Shown piece by piece: positions 19,894-30,588 of a stretch of 64,000 nucleotides of DNA (position 1 is its first letter; each line of letters opens with the position of its first letter). Below the pieces are notes generated by a model, which had not been told where the DNA came from, ran no database searches, and was given only the letters and a program-made list of their open reading frames with translations. Location: contig NZ_LZJN01000156.1 of assembly GCF_001667735.1 (NCBI RefSeq), forward strand, positions 1 to 64,000, read 5' to 3'. The stretch is from Mycobacterium sp. E183 (GTDB taxonomy: Bacteria > Actinomycetota > Actinomycetes > Mycobacteriales > Mycobacteriaceae). Made by a program: the position numbers and the translations under genes.

Positions 19894-21405
19894 CTACCCC
19901 TGCCCGCAGGCCGCCAGCACCAGTTCGCGGACCCGAGCCGCGTCGGCCTGGCCCCGGGTGGCCTTCATCACCGCGCCGACGATCGCGCCGGCCGCGGCCA
20001 CCTTGCCGCCCCGGATCTTCTCCGCCACATCGGGATTGGCGGCCAGCGCCTCGTCGACCGCGGCCTGGGTCACCGAGTCGTCGCGCACCAGCTCGAGGCC
20101 GCGGGCCGTCATCACCTGCCCGGGCTCGCCCTCGCCGGCCAGCACCCCCTCCACAACCTGGCGGGCCAGCTTGTTGGACAGCTTGCCCTCGTCCACGAGC
20201 GCGATCACCGCGGCGACCTGTGCGGGGGTGATGGCCAGCTCGTCCAGGCCGATGTTGGCCTCATTGGCCTTCTGCACCAAGAAGTTTCCCCACCAGGCGC
20301 GCGCCTGCTCGCTGGTGGCGCCGTGCTTGACCGTCTCGATCACCAAGTCGACGGCGCCGGCGTTGACCAGGTCGCGCATCACCTCGTCGGAAACGCCCCA
20401 TTCGTCCTGAATCCTCTTGCGGCTCAGCCACGGTAGCTCCGGGATCGTCTGGCGCAACTGCTCGACCAATTCACGGCTGGGCGCCACGGGTTCGAGGTCG
20501 GGCTCGGGGAAATAGCGGTAGTCCTGGGCGGTCTCCTTGGCCCGGCCCGGGCTGGTGTACCCGGCCTCGTGAAAGTGCCTGGTCTCCTGGATGATCTGAC
20601 CGCCGGACGCGAGGACGGCGGCCTGCCGCTGCATTTCGTAACGCACCGCCACCTCAACGCTTTTCAGCGAGTTGACGTTCTTGGTCTCGGTGCGGGTGCC
20701 GAACTCGACGGCACCCTTGGGCATCAGCGAAACGTTGGAGTCGCAACGCATCGACCCCTGGTCCATCCTGACATCGGATACGCCCAAGGCGCGCAACAGG
20801 TCTCGCAATGCCGTGACATAAGCCCGGGCGATCTGGGGGGCCCGGTCGCCGGCACCGACGATCGGCTTGGTGACGATCTCGATCAGCGGCACACCGGCCC
20901 GGTTGTAGTCGAGCAGCGAAGTCGTCGCGCCGTGGATGCGGCCGGTCTCGCTGCCCAGGTGGGTGAGCTTGCCGGTGTCCTCCTCCATGTGCGCGCGCTC
21001 GATCTCGACCCGCCAGGTGGTGCCGTCGTCCAGCGGCGCTTCCAGGTATCCGTTGATCGCGATCGGCTCGTCGTACTGGGAAATCTGGTAGTTCTTGGGC
21101 ATGTCCGGGTAGAAGTAGTTCTTCCGGGCGAACCGGCACCAGGGCACGATCTCGCAGTTGAGGGCCAGCCCGATCCGGATCGCCGATTCCACCGCCGTGC
21201 GGTTGAGCACCGGTAGCGAGCCGGGCAGCCCGAGGCACACGGGGCATACCTGCGTGTTGGGCTCGGCGCCGAAGGCGGTGGAGCAGCCGCAGAACATCTT
21301 GGTGACGGTCGACAGCTCAACGTGCACCTCGAGGCCGAGTACCGGGTCGAAGCGCGCGAGGACCTCGTCGTAGTTCATGAGATCGGCGCTGGCAGCAACA
21401 CTCAT
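19894..21405 (-). CDS. gatB: Asp/Glu-tRNA amidotransferase subunit B
   Basis: GatB activates and amidates Glu on misacylated tRNA-Gln as part of GatCAB. The 503 residues include the cradle-domain signature [12 protein letters not shown], zinc-binding cysteines in KMFCGCS and CPVCLGLPG, and a C-terminal YqeY-like helical domain that grips the tRNA (from ~360). ATG at 21405. Unlike many genomes, gatB is separated from gatCA by pfkA and an ATPase gene. Confidence 0.96.
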   Translation of the reverse strand: MSVAASADLMNYDEVLARFDPVLGLEVHVELSTVTKMFCGCSTAFGAEPNTQVCPVCLGLPGSLPVLNRTAVESAIRIGLALNCEIVPWCRFARKNYFYPDMPKNYQISQYDEPIAINGYLEAPLDDGTTWRVEIERAHMEEDTGKLTHLGSETGRIHGATTSLLDYNRAGVPLIEIVTKPIVGAGDRAPQIARAYVTALRDLLRALGVSDVRMDQGSMRCDSNVSLMPKGAVEFGTRTETKNVNSLKSVEVAVRYEMQRQAAVLASGGQIIQETRHFHEAGYTSPGRAKETAQDYRYFPEPDLEPVAPSRELVEQLRQTIPELPWLSRKRIQDEWGVSDEVMRDLVNAGAVDLVIETVKHGATSEQARAWWGNFLVQKANEANIGLDELAITPAQVAAVIALVDEGKLSNKLARQVVEGVLAGEGEPGQVMTARGLELVRDDSVTQAAVDEALAANPDVAEKIRGGKVAAAGAIVGAVMKATRGQADAARVRELVLAACGQG

Positions 21406-21450
21406 GCAGCCGATCCTAGTGGTGACCTCGAGCTCGGCGGAGCCGGGCGA

Positions 21451-22638
21451 TCAGGGCCAGTGCGGGGACCGCGGCGCCGGGTACCGGTTGAGCTCCTCAC
21501 CCCTGCCCGGGAACATGTCGGCCAGCACGGCCGCCATCTCGAGGTAACTTCGTCGGCTTTCCTTGCTCAGCCGGTCCAGTTCGATCTGGTTCCCGCCGTG
21601 TATGTGTCGATCGAACGGCAGCACCACCGTTGCGCCGACGCGCGCGGACAATCGCTCGAGCTCCTTGGCGGCCAGCACTTCCACCTTGGCCGGCTCCACG
21701 TGGTTGATCGCCAATACCGTCGACTGCACCAGCCATTGATATGCGTTGTTGGCCAACCAATCCAAAGTGGTAGCGGTTTTCCGAATCGCGTCTATGGACG
21801 TGCTGGTCACCACGACCAGCGCCAGCGCCTCACGCAGGACGGCATCCATCACACCCGAATTGAGCGCCTTCGCGCAGTCCACCAGCACCACCGAATAGTG
21901 GTTGCGCAGGATCGAAAATGCCTTCACCGCGTCATGACGCTCGAGCCGCCAATCGGTGTGCGCGTAGTCGGGCAGTCCGAGCACTTCCAGGCCGAAGTTG
22001 TTCATGTAGGTATGTGCGCGTACGTCCGGGTAGCTCGTGACCTTGTCGTCGGCGAGCAGCTCGGCCATTCCCAGCGCGTTGGGCTTGCCGTGGCGATCCG
22101 CCAGGTCGCCGGCGTCCATGTCGACGGCGATGATCCGGTCGTTGCGCGCGTCGGCGAACGTCGACCCGAGCGCCTCCACCACAGCGGTCTTGCCGACGCC
22201 ACCCTTGAGGTTGAGCACGGCGATGGGAAACGCCCCGCCCACCTCAGCGCGGATGCGGTTGCGCAAGTCCTCTTTGTACCGTGCGTCTTTGCCGGGGCCC
22301 AGATCGACGCCCGTCAGGCGATGGACCACTTCTCGCCAGCTGAACCGGGAGGAGCCGTCGCGCTCCTGCAGGTCGAGTCCGTCCAGCGCCGTCCCGCCCG
22401 GCAGTCGCGCGGGCCGCCGTACCGGGGGGACCCGTGATGCGGGCGCGGGCGGGGGTGGCCTGAACTGCGGCCCGCGGATGGCCGGATCCGAAGGATGGGG
22501 CTGAGGCATCGTGGCGGCCGCCGGATCGGCATCGACGCGCCAACCGGGCGGTCGCGGGCGACGGGCCGGCGGGCCCACCGGCCCCGCCGTCGCCGCGGGG
22601 TGCTGAACGACTCCGCGAATCGAACCGCGGTTGCTCAC
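21451..22638 (-). CDS. Orphan EspI-like MinD/ParA-family ATPase
   Basis: 395 residues. A proline-rich, poorly ordered N-terminus (about 1-100) precedes a MinD/ParA-type ATPase domain with deviant Walker A KGGVGKT at 145-151, then DMDAGDLADR and VLVDCAKALNSG (Walker B-like). This layout is that of EspI/Rv3876, an ATPase encoded in ESX-1 loci, but no esx gene is nearby. It lies between gatB and pfkA, where M. tuberculosis has no gene, so it is an insertion or a loss elsewhere. The GTG start at 22638 is tentative; an in-frame GTG at 22725 would add 29 residues. Partner and role unknown. Confidence 0.75.
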   Translation of the reverse strand: MSNRGSIRGVVQHPAATAGPVGPPARRPRPPGWRVDADPAAATMPQPHPSDPAIRGPQFRPPPPAPASRVPPVRRPARLPGGTALDGLDLQERDGSSRFSWREVVHRLTGVDLGPGKDARYKEDLRNRIRAEVGGAFPIAVLNLKGGVGKTAVVEALGSTFADARNDRIIAVDMDAGDLADRHGKPNALGMAELLADDKVTSYPDVRAHTYMNNFGLEVLGLPDYAHTDWRLERHDAVKAFSILRNHYSVVLVDCAKALNSGVMDAVLREALALVVVTSTSIDAIRKTATTLDWLANNAYQWLVQSTVLAINHVEPAKVEVLAAKELERLSARVGATVVLPFDRHIHGGNQIELDRLSKESRRSYLEMAAVLADMFPGRGEELNRYPAPRSPHWP

Positions 22639-22782
22639 TCCGGAGGTATAACCGCCGGGAACCCGTCCGGAAACCACGAATTTGCGCAAACGGCCCGCAG
22701 CTGGCCGGTAGCCGGGCGAATTCAACCCCTGGCCAGGCCGAAGTCAGACCAGGGCCACCCGCCGTTTGCCGAAATGGCGGGG

Positions 22783-23814
22783 TCAGCCGAAGAAGGCGGC
22801 GGCGTCGTCGTACCGGCTTTCGGGCACCAGCTTGAGCTGGCGCACCGCGTCGGCCAGGGCCACCCGGCCGATGTCCTGCCCCCGCAACGACACCATCTGG
22901 CCGTACTCACCGGCGTGCGCGGCGTCGGCGGCGTTGACGCCGAACCGGGTGGCCAGCACCCGGTCGAAGGCCGTCGGCGTCCCGCCGCGCTGGACGTGGC
23001 CCAGCACGGTCACCCGGACGTCCTTGTTGATCCGCTTCTCCACCTCGGCACCTAGCTGGGCCGCGACACCGGTGAACTTCTCGTGGCCGAACTCGTCAAG
23101 CCCGCCCTCGCGCAGCGAGATTGAGCCCGGGATGGGTTTGGCGCCCTCGGCGACCACGCAGATGAAGTGCGAATCTCCGCGCTGGAAGCGGCGTTTGACC
23201 AACCGGCACACCTCCTCGACGTCGAAGGGCTGCTCGGGGATCAGTGTCATGTGCGCGCCCGAGGCCAGGCCGGCGTTCAGCGCGATCCAGCCCGCGTGCC
23301 GGCCCATCACCTCCACCAGCATCACCCGCTGGTGGGATTCGGCGGTGCTGTGCAGCCGGTCGATTGCGTCGGTGGCGACGGTGAGCGCGGTGTCGTGGCC
23401 GAAAGTGACGTCGGTGCAATCGATGTCGTTGTCGATGGTCTTCGGCACGCCGACGACGGGAACGTTCTCCTCGGACAGCCAGTGCGCGGCGGTCAGCGTG
23501 CCTTCACCGCCGATCGGGATGAGCACGTCGATGCCGTTGTCGTCCAGGGTCTGCTTGATCTGGTCCAGCCCGGCGCGCAGTTTGTCGGGGTGCACCCGGG
23601 CGGTCCCCAGCATCGTGCCGCCCTTGGCCAGCAGCCGGTCGTTGCGGTCGTCGTTCTGCAGTTGGATACGCCGGTTTTCCAGCAACCCCCGCCACCCGTC
23701 CTGAAAGCCGACCACCGACGAGCCGTAGCGGGCGTCGCAGGTGCGCACCACCGCCCTGATGACGGCGTTCAGCCCCGGACAGTCACCACCACCAGTGAGA
23801 ACTCCGATCCGCAT
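22783..23814 (-). CDS. pfkA: 6-phosphofructokinase
   Basis: Glycolytic PFK, 343 residues. [13 protein letters not shown] is the nucleotide loop at the N-terminus, [12 protein letters not shown] the second phosphate-binding segment, [12 protein letters not shown] contains the catalytic aspartate, and [13 protein letters not shown] binds the sugar phosphate. It belongs to the ATP-PFK branch with GGEGT rather than GGDGS, as in M. tuberculosis Rv3010c. ATG at 23814; gatA ends 67 bases upstream on the same strand. Confidence 0.95.
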   Translation of the reverse strand: MRIGVLTGGGDCPGLNAVIRAVVRTCDARYGSSVVGFQDGWRGLLENRRIQLQNDDRNDRLLAKGGTMLGTARVHPDKLRAGLDQIKQTLDDNGIDVLIPIGGEGTLTAAHWLSEENVPVVGVPKTIDNDIDCTDVTFGHDTALTVATDAIDRLHSTAESHQRVMLVEVMGRHAGWIALNAGLASGAHMTLIPEQPFDVEEVCRLVKRRFQRGDSHFICVVAEGAKPIPGSISLREGGLDEFGHEKFTGVAAQLGAEVEKRINKDVRVTVLGHVQRGGTPTAFDRVLATRFGVNAADAAHAGEYGQMVSLRGQDIGRVALADAVRQLKLVPESRYDDAAAFFG

Positions 23815-23881
23815 GCCTTCATCTTGCCTGGGGCGACGCCCCTATGGCGCGGGCAAGCGCAAAATCGCTCCGGACTCGGCG

Positions 23882-25381
23882 CTACAGGGTGGGTGCCGAC
23901 GGTAGCGGGCCGCGGGCCACCTCGTACGCGGCGCCAACCCGGTAGAGGCGGTCGTCGGCCAACGCCGGCGCCATGATCTGCAGCCCGACCGGCAGCCCGT
24001 CGTCCGGGGACAGCCCCGCAGGCACCGACATGCCGCAGTGGCCGGCCAGGTTGAGGGGCAGCGTGCACAGATCGAACAGGTACATCGCGAGCGGGTCGTC
24101 CACCTTCTCCCCCAGCGGGAAGGCGGTGGTCGGTGTCGCCGGCGACACCACCACGTCGACCGACTCGTAGGCGCGGTCCAGGTCGCGGGCGATCAGCGTG
24201 CGCACCTTCTGGGCCTGGTTGTAATAGGCGTCGTAATAGCCGGCCGACAGCGCGTAGGTGCCGATCATGATGCGCCGCTTGACTTCCGGACCGAAACCGG
24301 CGGCCCGGGTCAGCGCCATCACCTCCTCGGCGCTGTGTGTCCCGTCGTCGCCGACGCGCAGCCCGTAGCGCATCGCGTCGAAGCGGGCCAGGTTGCTCGA
24401 CACCTCCGACGGCAAGATCAGGTAGTAGGCGGCCAGCGCGTATTCGAAGTGCGGGCAGTCGACTTCGGTCACCTCGGCGCCCAGCTCGGTCAGCCGCCCG
24501 ACGGCGGCCTCGAACGAAGCCAGCACCCCCGGCTGGTAGCCGTCGCCGCGCAGCTGCTTCACGACTCCGACCCGCACGCCCTTGAGGTCACCGGCCGCGC
24601 CGGCTTTGGCGGCCCCGACGACGTCGGGCACCGCGGCTTCGACGGACGTGGAGTCGCGGGTGTCGTGCCCGGCGATCACCTGGTGCAGCAGCGCGGTGTC
24701 CAGCACCGTGCGAGCGCACGGGCCGCCCTGGTCAAGCGACGACGCGCAGGCCACCAGCCCGTAGCGCGACACGGTGCCGTAGGTGGGCTTGACGCCGACC
24801 GTCGCGGTCAGCGCCGCCGGCTGCCGGATCGAGCCGCCGGTGTCGGACCCGATGGCCAGCGGAGCCTGGAACGCGGCCAGCGCCGCCGCGCTGCCTCCCC
24901 CGGAGCCACCGGGCACCCGGTCGAGGTCCCACGGGTTGCGGGTGGGGCCGTAGGCGGAGTTCTCCGTCGAGCTGCCCATCGCGAACTCGTCCATGTTGGT
25001 CTTGCCGAGGATCGGGATGCCCGCGGCACGCAACCGCGTGGTGAGGGTGGCGTCATAGGGGGAACGCCAGCCCTCGAGAATTTTGGAGCCGCAGGTGGTG
25101 GGCATGTCGATGGTGGTGAAGACGTCCTTGAGCGCCAGCGGCACCCCGGCCAGCGGTGAGGGCAGCCGCTCCCCCGCGGCCATCGCCTCGTCGACCTGCT
25201 TGTCGACGGCGGCCGCCGCGGCAAGCGCCTCGTCGGCGGCCACGTGCAGGAAGGCGTGGTAGCGGTCGTCGGTCGCCGCGATCTGGTCCAGGCACGCCTG
25301 GGTGACCTCGACCGACGACAGCTCCTTGGCGGCGATCCGGGCCGCCAGGGTCGCGGCGTCGGACCGGACGATGTCGTTCAC
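23882..25381 (-). CDS. gatA: Asp/Glu-tRNA amidotransferase subunit A
   Basis: GatA hydrolyses glutamine to give ammonia for GatB. The 499 residues carry the amidase signature: [25 protein letters not shown] (nucleophile Ser in a Ser-cisSer-Lys triad) and the lysine in VPLALKDVF. The GTG at 25381 overlaps the gatC stop (GTGA), ensuring coupled synthesis. Works with gatB (19894-21405) and on tRNA-Gln at 6121-6192. Confidence 0.97.
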   Translation of the reverse strand: MNDIVRSDAATLAARIAAKELSSVEVTQACLDQIAATDDRYHAFLHVAADEALAAAAAVDKQVDEAMAAGERLPSPLAGVPLALKDVFTTIDMPTTCGSKILEGWRSPYDATLTTRLRAAGIPILGKTNMDEFAMGSSTENSAYGPTRNPWDLDRVPGGSGGGSAAALAAFQAPLAIGSDTGGSIRQPAALTATVGVKPTYGTVSRYGLVACASSLDQGGPCARTVLDTALLHQVIAGHDTRDSTSVEAAVPDVVGAAKAGAAGDLKGVRVGVVKQLRGDGYQPGVLASFEAAVGRLTELGAEVTEVDCPHFEYALAAYYLILPSEVSSNLARFDAMRYGLRVGDDGTHSAEEVMALTRAAGFGPEVKRRIMIGTYALSAGYYDAYYNQAQKVRTLIARDLDRAYESVDVVVSPATPTTAFPLGEKVDDPLAMYLFDLCTLPLNLAGHCGMSVPAGLSPDDGLPVGLQIMAPALADDRLYRVGAAYEVARGPLPSAPTL

Positions 25382-25677
25382 TCGCTGTCCCCCAGGATTT
25401 GCGGCACCGCGAAGCGGCCGTCGGCGGCCTCGGGCGCCTGGGCCAGCGCCTCCGACTGTGTCAGGCAGGGGGTCGGTTCGTCGGGGCGGGTGACGTTCAC
25501 GTCCTTGAGCGGGTTGTCGGTCGCTTCGACGCCGGTGACGTCGACCGCCTGCACCTGGCTGACGTGGGTCAGGATGGCGTCGAGCTGGCCGGCGAAGCTG
25601 TCGAGCTCGCTATCGGTCAGCGCCAGCCGGGACAGCCGGGCCAGGTGCGCCACCTCGTCGCGGGAGATCTGAGACAC
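25378..25677 (-). CDS. gatC: Asp/Glu-tRNA amidotransferase subunit C
   Basis: A 99-residue belt-like subunit that holds GatA and GatB together. The N-terminal helix [17 protein letters not shown] and the C-terminal LRPDE-type segment ([13 protein letters not shown]) are characteristic. GTG at 25677; overlaps gatA by four bases. It heads a gatCA(-pfkA) transcription unit. Confidence 0.95.
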   Translation of the reverse strand: MSQISRDEVAHLARLSRLALTDSELDSFAGQLDAILTHVSQVQAVDVTGVEATDNPLKDVNVTRPDEPTPCLTQSEALAQAPEAADGRFAVPQILGDSE

Positions 25678-25773
25678 GACAGGAAAGCCTAGTCGCGCGC
25701 GCGGGGCCGGGTTCAGGGCCGCCGGTTATCCGCAGAAATGCAGTGCACGCATCGCTGTGTAACAGTGTTGGCC

Positions 25774-26430
25774 GTGCCGTCGTATTTGTTGCGCATCGAG
25801 CTGGTCGACCGCCCGGGCAGCCTGGGCTCGCTGGCGGTCGCGCTCGGTTCGGTCGGCGCCGACATCCTGTCGCTCGACGTGGTCGAGCGCAGCTCGGGGT
25901 ATGCGATCGACGACCTGGTGATCGAATTGCCGCCCGGGGCGATGCCGGACACGCTGATCACCGCCGCGGAATCGCTCAACGGTGTCCGGGTGGACAGCGT
26001 GCGGCCCCACACCGGGTTGCTGGAGGCCCATCGCGAGCTGGAACTGCTCGACCACGTCGCCGCGGCCGGCGACAACGCCTCCCGGCTGCAGGTCCTGGCC
26101 GACGAGGCGCCCCGGGTGCTGCGGGTCAGCTGGTGCACCGTGGTGCGCAGTGCCGGCGACGGGCTGGAGCGGCTGGCGTCCAGCCCGGGTGCGCCGGAGA
26201 CGCGGGCGGATTCGGCCCCGTGGCTGCCCCTCGAGCGGGCGGTGACGCTGGACAGCGCGGGCGACTGGGTGCCGCAGGCGTGGCGCGACATGGACACCAC
26301 GATGGTCGCGGCCCCGCTGGGTGATCCGCACACCGCGGTGGTGCTGGGCCGCCCGGGCCCGGAATTCCGGCCGTCGGAGGTGGCTCGCCTGGGCTACCTG
26401 GCCGGGATCGTGGCCACCCTGCTGCGCTAG
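25774..26430 (+). CDS. ACT-domain protein (Rv3013-like)
   Basis: 218 residues. An N-terminal ACT domain ([21 protein letters not shown]) suggests amino-acid sensing; the remainder ([36 protein letters not shown]) resembles a GAF/acetyltransferase-like half without clear catalytic residues. Length equals M. tuberculosis Rv3013. The GTG at 25774 was chosen to match that length; the frame is open to 25738. Its stop overlaps the mmpL stop as CTAG. Confidence 0.82.
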   Translation: MPSYLLRIELVDRPGSLGSLAVALGSVGADILSLDVVERSSGYAIDDLVIELPPGAMPDTLITAAESLNGVRVDSVRPHTGLLEAHRELELLDHVAAAGDNASRLQVLADEAPRVLRVSWCTVVRSAGDGLERLASSPGAPETRADSAPWLPLERAVTLDSAGDWVPQAWRDMDTTMVAAPLGDPHTAVVLGRPGPEFRPSEVARLGYLAGIVATLLR

Positions 26431-29351
26431 CGCGCCGTGCCGGACAGCGCCGGCGAAGTCGAACCGGACAGCACCGCCGGGTCGTCGTCTTCCCACAGCA
26501 ACAGCTGCCGAACCGCCGGACGCGGACCGTAGGGCCGCAGCATGGTGCTGGCCGGGCGCGGGCGCACCCGTTGCGGCCACCAGAACCAGCGCCCGAGAAT
26601 CCTTGCGACAGAAGGCGTCATGAACGATCGCACGATCAGCGTGTCGAACAGCAAACCGATGCCGATCGTCGTCCCGATCTGACCGAGCACCTGGAAACCG
26701 CTGAAGACGAACGCACACATGGTCACCGCGAAAACGATGCCGGCCGAGGTGACCACCGACCCGGAGCCCGCCATCGCTCGGATGATGCCGGTGTTCAAGC
26801 CGGCATGAATTTCCTCCTTGAACCGGGAGATCAACAGCAGGTTGTAGTCGGATCCCACCGCAAGAAGCAGGATGACCGCCAGCGCGAGCACCACCCAGTA
26901 CAGCTGAATGCCGAAGATGTACTGCCAGACCAGGACCGAGAGCCCGAACGAGGCACCCAGCGACAGAGCGACGGTGCCGACGATGACCAGGGCGGCGATC
27001 AGGCTGCGCGTGATGATCATCATGATCAGCAGGATCAAGCTCAGAGCGGCGAACGCGACGATCATCAGGTCGTACTTGGCCCCGTCCTGAATGTCCTTGT
27101 AGGTCGCGGCCGTACCGCCGAGATAGATTCCCGCGTCCGCCATCGGCGTGCCCTTCAGCGCCTCGTGCGCAGCCTTGGCAATCGGGTCGATGTGCGAAAT
27201 ACCCTGGGGCGTAGCGGGATCGCCTTCGTGCGTGACGATCATGCGGGCGGCCTTACCGTCGGGCGAGAGGAACAATTTGAGCCCGCGCTTGAAGTCCGGG
27301 TTGTTGAACACCTCCGGCGGCAGGTAGAAGGTGTCGTCGTTCTTGGCCGCGTCGAAGGCCCGCCCCAGCGCCGTCGCGTTGTCGATCGCGGCCGCGGTCT
27401 GCGCGTAAATGCCGGACAGCGTGGCGTAATTGGCCAACGTCAGGTCGCGGTTGGTCTGCTGACTCTCGATCTGCGGCGGTATCAGCGCCACCAGTTTCGG
27501 CTGCAGGGCGTCGAGCTTATCGAGTGACGCCGTGAGGTTTTCGAACTTCTCGGTGAGCTGATCGATTCCGTCGAGCGCGTCGAACAGCGATCTGAACGCG
27601 AAGCAGATGGGGATGTCGTAGCAGTGCCGCTCCCAGTAGAAGTAGCTGCGAACCGGCCTGAAGAAGTCGTCGAAATACGCGATCTTGTCGCGCAGGTCCT
27701 GGATCGTGCCGAGCGTGTCGTGGAAGCTCTGGGTCTCGTCGTGGGTGGTGCCGGCGAGCTGCTGCTGCAACACGTATTGCTGCTTCAAGATGTTGATGGT
27801 CTTGTTCAGCTCGTTGGCCTGCTTGAGGGCATCGTTGGCCCGATCCTGTTGATAGGTCAGGTTTTCCTGCTGCGCCGCGCTGGAATTGCTGACCACGAAC
27901 GCCAGCGAGCTGTGGACCAGCGGGGTGCCCAGTGGGCGGGTGATGGTCTGCACCTGCGCGACGCCGGGCACGTGGAATACCGCCTTGGCCACCTTGTCCA
28001 GCACGAGCATGCTCTCCGGGTTGCGCATGTCGTGATCGGTTTCGACCATGAGCAATTCGGGCTCCAGCCGGGCCCGGGAGAAATGCTTCTCGGCGGCGGT
28101 GTAGCCGACGTTGGCCGGCGCGCTGGCCGGCATGTAGGGACGGGTGTCATAGCTGGTCTTGTATCCGGGCAAGGCGATCAGGCCAACCAGGGCCAACGCG
28201 CACGCCGCGGCGAGAACGGCCCCCGGCCAGCGGACGATGGCGGTGCCGATGCGCCGCCAGCCGCGGGTTCTGACCGCCCGCTTGGGGTCGAAGATGCCCA
28301 CCCTGGCGCCCAGGGTGAGGATCGCGGGGCCCAAGGTCAAGGCGGCGAACAGCGCGACGAGGATGCCCAGCGCGGCCGGAATGCCCAAACTCTGGAAGTA
28401 GGGCAGCCGGGTGAAGCTCAGACAGGCCACCGCGCCGGCCACCGTCAGACCCGAACCGAGCACGATGTGCGTCGTGCCGTGATACATGGTGTAGAAAGCC
28501 TTTTCGCGGTCCTCACCGGTTCCACGGGCTTCCTGGTAGCGGCCCACGAAGAATATCGCGTAGTCGGTGCCCGCGGCGATCACCAGAAGCGTCAACAGAT
28601 TCGTCGCATACGTCGACAACCCGATGACGCCCGCGTTTCCGAGGAACGCGACAAGGCCTCGGGCGGCGGACATTTCGATCAGGACCGTGGCGAGCACCAG
28701 CAGCGTGGTGAGCACCGAGCGGTAGACGAAGAACAGCATCAAGGCGATCACGCCGATCGTGATCGCGGTGACCTTCGCGGTGCCCTTGCTGCCGACGTCG
28801 AACTGATCGGATATCAGCGGCGCCGCGCCGGTCACATAGGCCTTGACACCGGGCGGGGGCTTGATGCGCTCGACGATGTCGCGCAGCGCCCCGACGCCCT
28901 CGTTGGCCAGCGCCGAGCCCTGATTACCGGCCAGGTTCACCTGGACGTAAGCGGCCTTGCCGTCGCTGCTCTGCGATCCCGCCGCCGTCAGGGTGTCGCC
29001 CCAGTAGTCCTGGACGTGCTCGACGTGCTTCTTGTCCTGCTCGAGCCTGCGGATCATCTCGTCGTAGTAACGGTGCGCGTCCGCACCCAGCGGCTTGTCG
29101 CCCTCCAGCACGATCATCGCCGAGCTGTCGGTGTCGAATTCCCCGAACTTTTCGCCGATGCGCTTGATGGCTTTGAGCGACGGGGCGTCGGGCGAGTTCA
29201 GCGCCACATTGTGCGTCTTGCCAACCTCTTCCAGCTGCGGCACCGCGATATTGGTGATCGCGGCCAGCGCCACCCAGAACAGCAGGATGGGCAGTGCGAG
29301 CCGGCGGATGGTGCGCGGGACCCGCGCCCGCGGCGGTTCGTGGTCGCTCAT
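26427..29351 (-). CDS. MmpL-family RND transporter
   Basis: A 974-residue mycobacterial RND transporter with twelve helices in two halves, each with a large periplasmic loop. Helix motifs that carry the proton-relay Asp-Tyr pairs are visible in both halves: [16 protein letters not shown] and [15 protein letters not shown]. The second loop is long and coiled-coil rich ([18 protein letters not shown]), as in the MmpL4/MmpL5 group that pairs with MmpS proteins. Those export siderophores, glycopeptidolipids or drugs; the cargo here is unknown. Overlaps mmpS by four bases. M. tuberculosis has no mmpL at this locus. Confidence 0.93.
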   Translation of the reverse strand: MSDHEPPRARVPRTIRRLALPILLFWVALAAITNIAVPQLEEVGKTHNVALNSPDAPSLKAIKRIGEKFGEFDTDSSAMIVLEGDKPLGADAHRYYDEMIRRLEQDKKHVEHVQDYWGDTLTAAGSQSSDGKAAYVQVNLAGNQGSALANEGVGALRDIVERIKPPPGVKAYVTGAAPLISDQFDVGSKGTAKVTAITIGVIALMLFFVYRSVLTTLLVLATVLIEMSAARGLVAFLGNAGVIGLSTYATNLLTLLVIAAGTDYAIFFVGRYQEARGTGEDREKAFYTMYHGTTHIVLGSGLTVAGAVACLSFTRLPYFQSLGIPAALGILVALFAALTLGPAILTLGARVGIFDPKRAVRTRGWRRIGTAIVRWPGAVLAAACALALVGLIALPGYKTSYDTRPYMPASAPANVGYTAAEKHFSRARLEPELLMVETDHDMRNPESMLVLDKVAKAVFHVPGVAQVQTITRPLGTPLVHSSLAFVVSNSSAAQQENLTYQQDRANDALKQANELNKTINILKQQYVLQQQLAGTTHDETQSFHDTLGTIQDLRDKIAYFDDFFRPVRSYFYWERHCYDIPICFAFRSLFDALDGIDQLTEKFENLTASLDKLDALQPKLVALIPPQIESQQTNRDLTLANYATLSGIYAQTAAAIDNATALGRAFDAAKNDDTFYLPPEVFNNPDFKRGLKLFLSPDGKAARMIVTHEGDPATPQGISHIDPIAKAAHEALKGTPMADAGIYLGGTAATYKDIQDGAKYDLMIVAFAALSLILLIMMIITRSLIAALVIVGTVALSLGASFGLSVLVWQYIFGIQLYWVVLALAVILLLAVGSDYNLLLISRFKEEIHAGLNTGIIRAMAGSGSVVTSAGIVFAVTMCAFVFSGFQVLGQIGTTIGIGLLFDTLIVRSFMTPSVARILGRWFWWPQRVRPRPASTMLRPYGPRPAVRQLLLWEDDDPAVLSGSTSPALSGTAR

Positions 29352-29794
29352 CCCGATTTGTCCAGACAGAAGGTGTAGGCGTCGACTTTGTCAACGGTGC
29401 GTTGGTCTTTCACTTCGCCGTTGACGGTGATGCGGCAGCCGAGGCTGTCGCCGTTTCCCTGTGCGACGACATTGCCCAGGACCGCGGGCTCCGTCGTGGT
29501 GATCGTGAACGACCACGGCAGCGGGGCGTCCTTGACTTGCTGCGGTTGGGCGTTGACATCAAGGTAGTTGATGGTCGCGGTGGCGCCGGGCCTGCCGAAG
29601 ACCTCGAGCACCACCCGCTTGGGGTTGAACGGCACGATTTCGTTGGCCAGGCCGCTGTTCGCCGAGGCGCTGCTGTCTGAGCCGAAGATGCCGTGCAGGC
29701 GATAGATGCCGAATCCCGCGAGCGTGACCACCAGCACCGCAACCAGCACCATCCACCCTCGTCTGACGAGGAATGCCACCGAATTCCCCTTCAC
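29348..29794 (-). CDS. MmpS-family accessory membrane protein
   Basis: 148 residues: a short cytoplasmic start, one membrane helix ([18 protein letters not shown]), then a periplasmic beta-sandwich of the MmpS family ([31 protein letters not shown], a cysteine pair in [10 protein letters not shown] and [10 protein letters not shown]). MmpS proteins assist their partner MmpL in export. The GTG at 29794 follows a 158-base gap that holds a TetR-type operator. Confidence 0.92.
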   Translation of the reverse strand: MKGNSVAFLVRRGWMVLVAVLVVTLAGFGIYRLHGIFGSDSSASANSGLANEIVPFNPKRVVLEVFGRPGATATINYLDVNAQPQQVKDAPLPWSFTITTTEPAVLGNVVAQGNGDSLGCRITVNGEVKDQRTVDKVDAYTFCLDKSG

Positions 29795-29881
29795 CCGTTC
29801 ACCTTTCGATTATCGGGCGACACGACCACCTCTCAAGCCAGAGGCGGCTGCCGGCGGGTCGGGCGTGCTCGACAGCTATGA

Positions 29882-29904
29882 CAGTACGGTACGGGACCGT
29901 ACTG
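29882..29904. promoter_or_regulatory. Palindromic TetR-type operator before mmpS-mmpL
   Basis: Two perfect 9-base arms (CAGTACGGT and ACCGTACTG) flank a 5-base centre, lying 88-110 bases before the mmpS GTG and 49 bases after the stop of a tetR-family gene on the same strand. Length and symmetry fit a TetR dimer site; TACGGTAC-type sites are common for this family. The match of regulator to site is inferred from proximity. Confidence 0.75.
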
Positions 29905-29952
29905 CACAAGAGACGCGCGCGTACACATTCCGCTGGGCGGGTCGACGCCGGA

Positions 29953-30549
29953 TTACCCGTTGGTTCTGGTCAAGCCGGGGATGAGGAACCCGTCCACGAG
30001 GGCTTGGACGGTGCGACGGGTGGGCGGCCGGCCGGGAATAATGGACCGGAAGATGAGATAACCGGGCAACAGATCCCACAGCTCGTCGGTGATGACGTCC
30101 TCGCTGATCTCACCGCGGTCGACGGCTTGGCGCAGCACATGCTGAATCAACGCCTTGCGCTGCTTGAGGAATTGCTCCTGCAGAGCGTCGTTGAGCGCCG
30201 GGTGCCTCGAAACTTCGACCATCACCGCGCGGATGGTGCTGGCATGCTCGGAGCCGTGCCGACCACACGTCTCCCCCAAACTCAGCAGGTCGCCGCGCAG
30301 GGTGCCGGTGTTGGGCGCGACGGCGACCACGCGGACGCCCTCGGTGAAGGCGGCCAAGACCAATTCGGCCTTGGACGGCCAGCGCCGATACACCGTGGCC
30401 TTGCTCGCGTGGGCGGCGGCGGCGACCGCGTCGACCGTCAGCTGGTCATAGCCGTGCTCCTGCAGCAACCGCAGCGTGACCGCCAGTATCTCGGCCTCGC
30501 GTGGAGACCACGGTGATTCCTGCGTGAACCGGTCCGCCGTCTGGGTCAT
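29953..30549 (-). CDS. TetR-family regulator of the mmpS-mmpL cassette
   Basis: 198 residues. The N-terminal helix-turn-helix domain (AVTLRLLQEHGYDQLTVDAVAAAAHASKATVYRRWPSKAEL, in pieces) is typical; the C-terminal domain resembles the TetR_C_33-type ligand domain. It lies directly upstream of mmpS-mmpL on the same strand with a palindrome between, so local control is likely, probably repression relieved by the exported compound. The ATG at 30549 (MTQTADRF) is preferred to one 12 bases upstream. Confidence 0.88.
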   Translation of the reverse strand: MTQTADRFTQESPWSPREAEILAVTLRLLQEHGYDQLTVDAVAAAAHASKATVYRRWPSKAELVLAAFTEGVRVVAVAPNTGTLRGDLLSLGETCGRHGSEHASTIRAVMVEVSRHPALNDALQEQFLKQRKALIQHVLRQAVDRGEISEDVITDELWDLLPGYLIFRSIIPGRPPTRRTVQALVDGFLIPGLTRTNG

Positions 30550-30588
30550 AGCGCCCACCATAGGACTGCCGGGGCGATGCGGGGTAAT

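Noticed and set aside
25738..25773. Upstream start for the ACT-domain gene
   Set aside because: The extra twelve residues are unlike the family; the GTG at 25774 gives the conserved length.
27624..29378. 584-codon open frame antisense to mmpL
   Set aside because: A shadow of the membrane-protein gene; no helices or motifs of its own.
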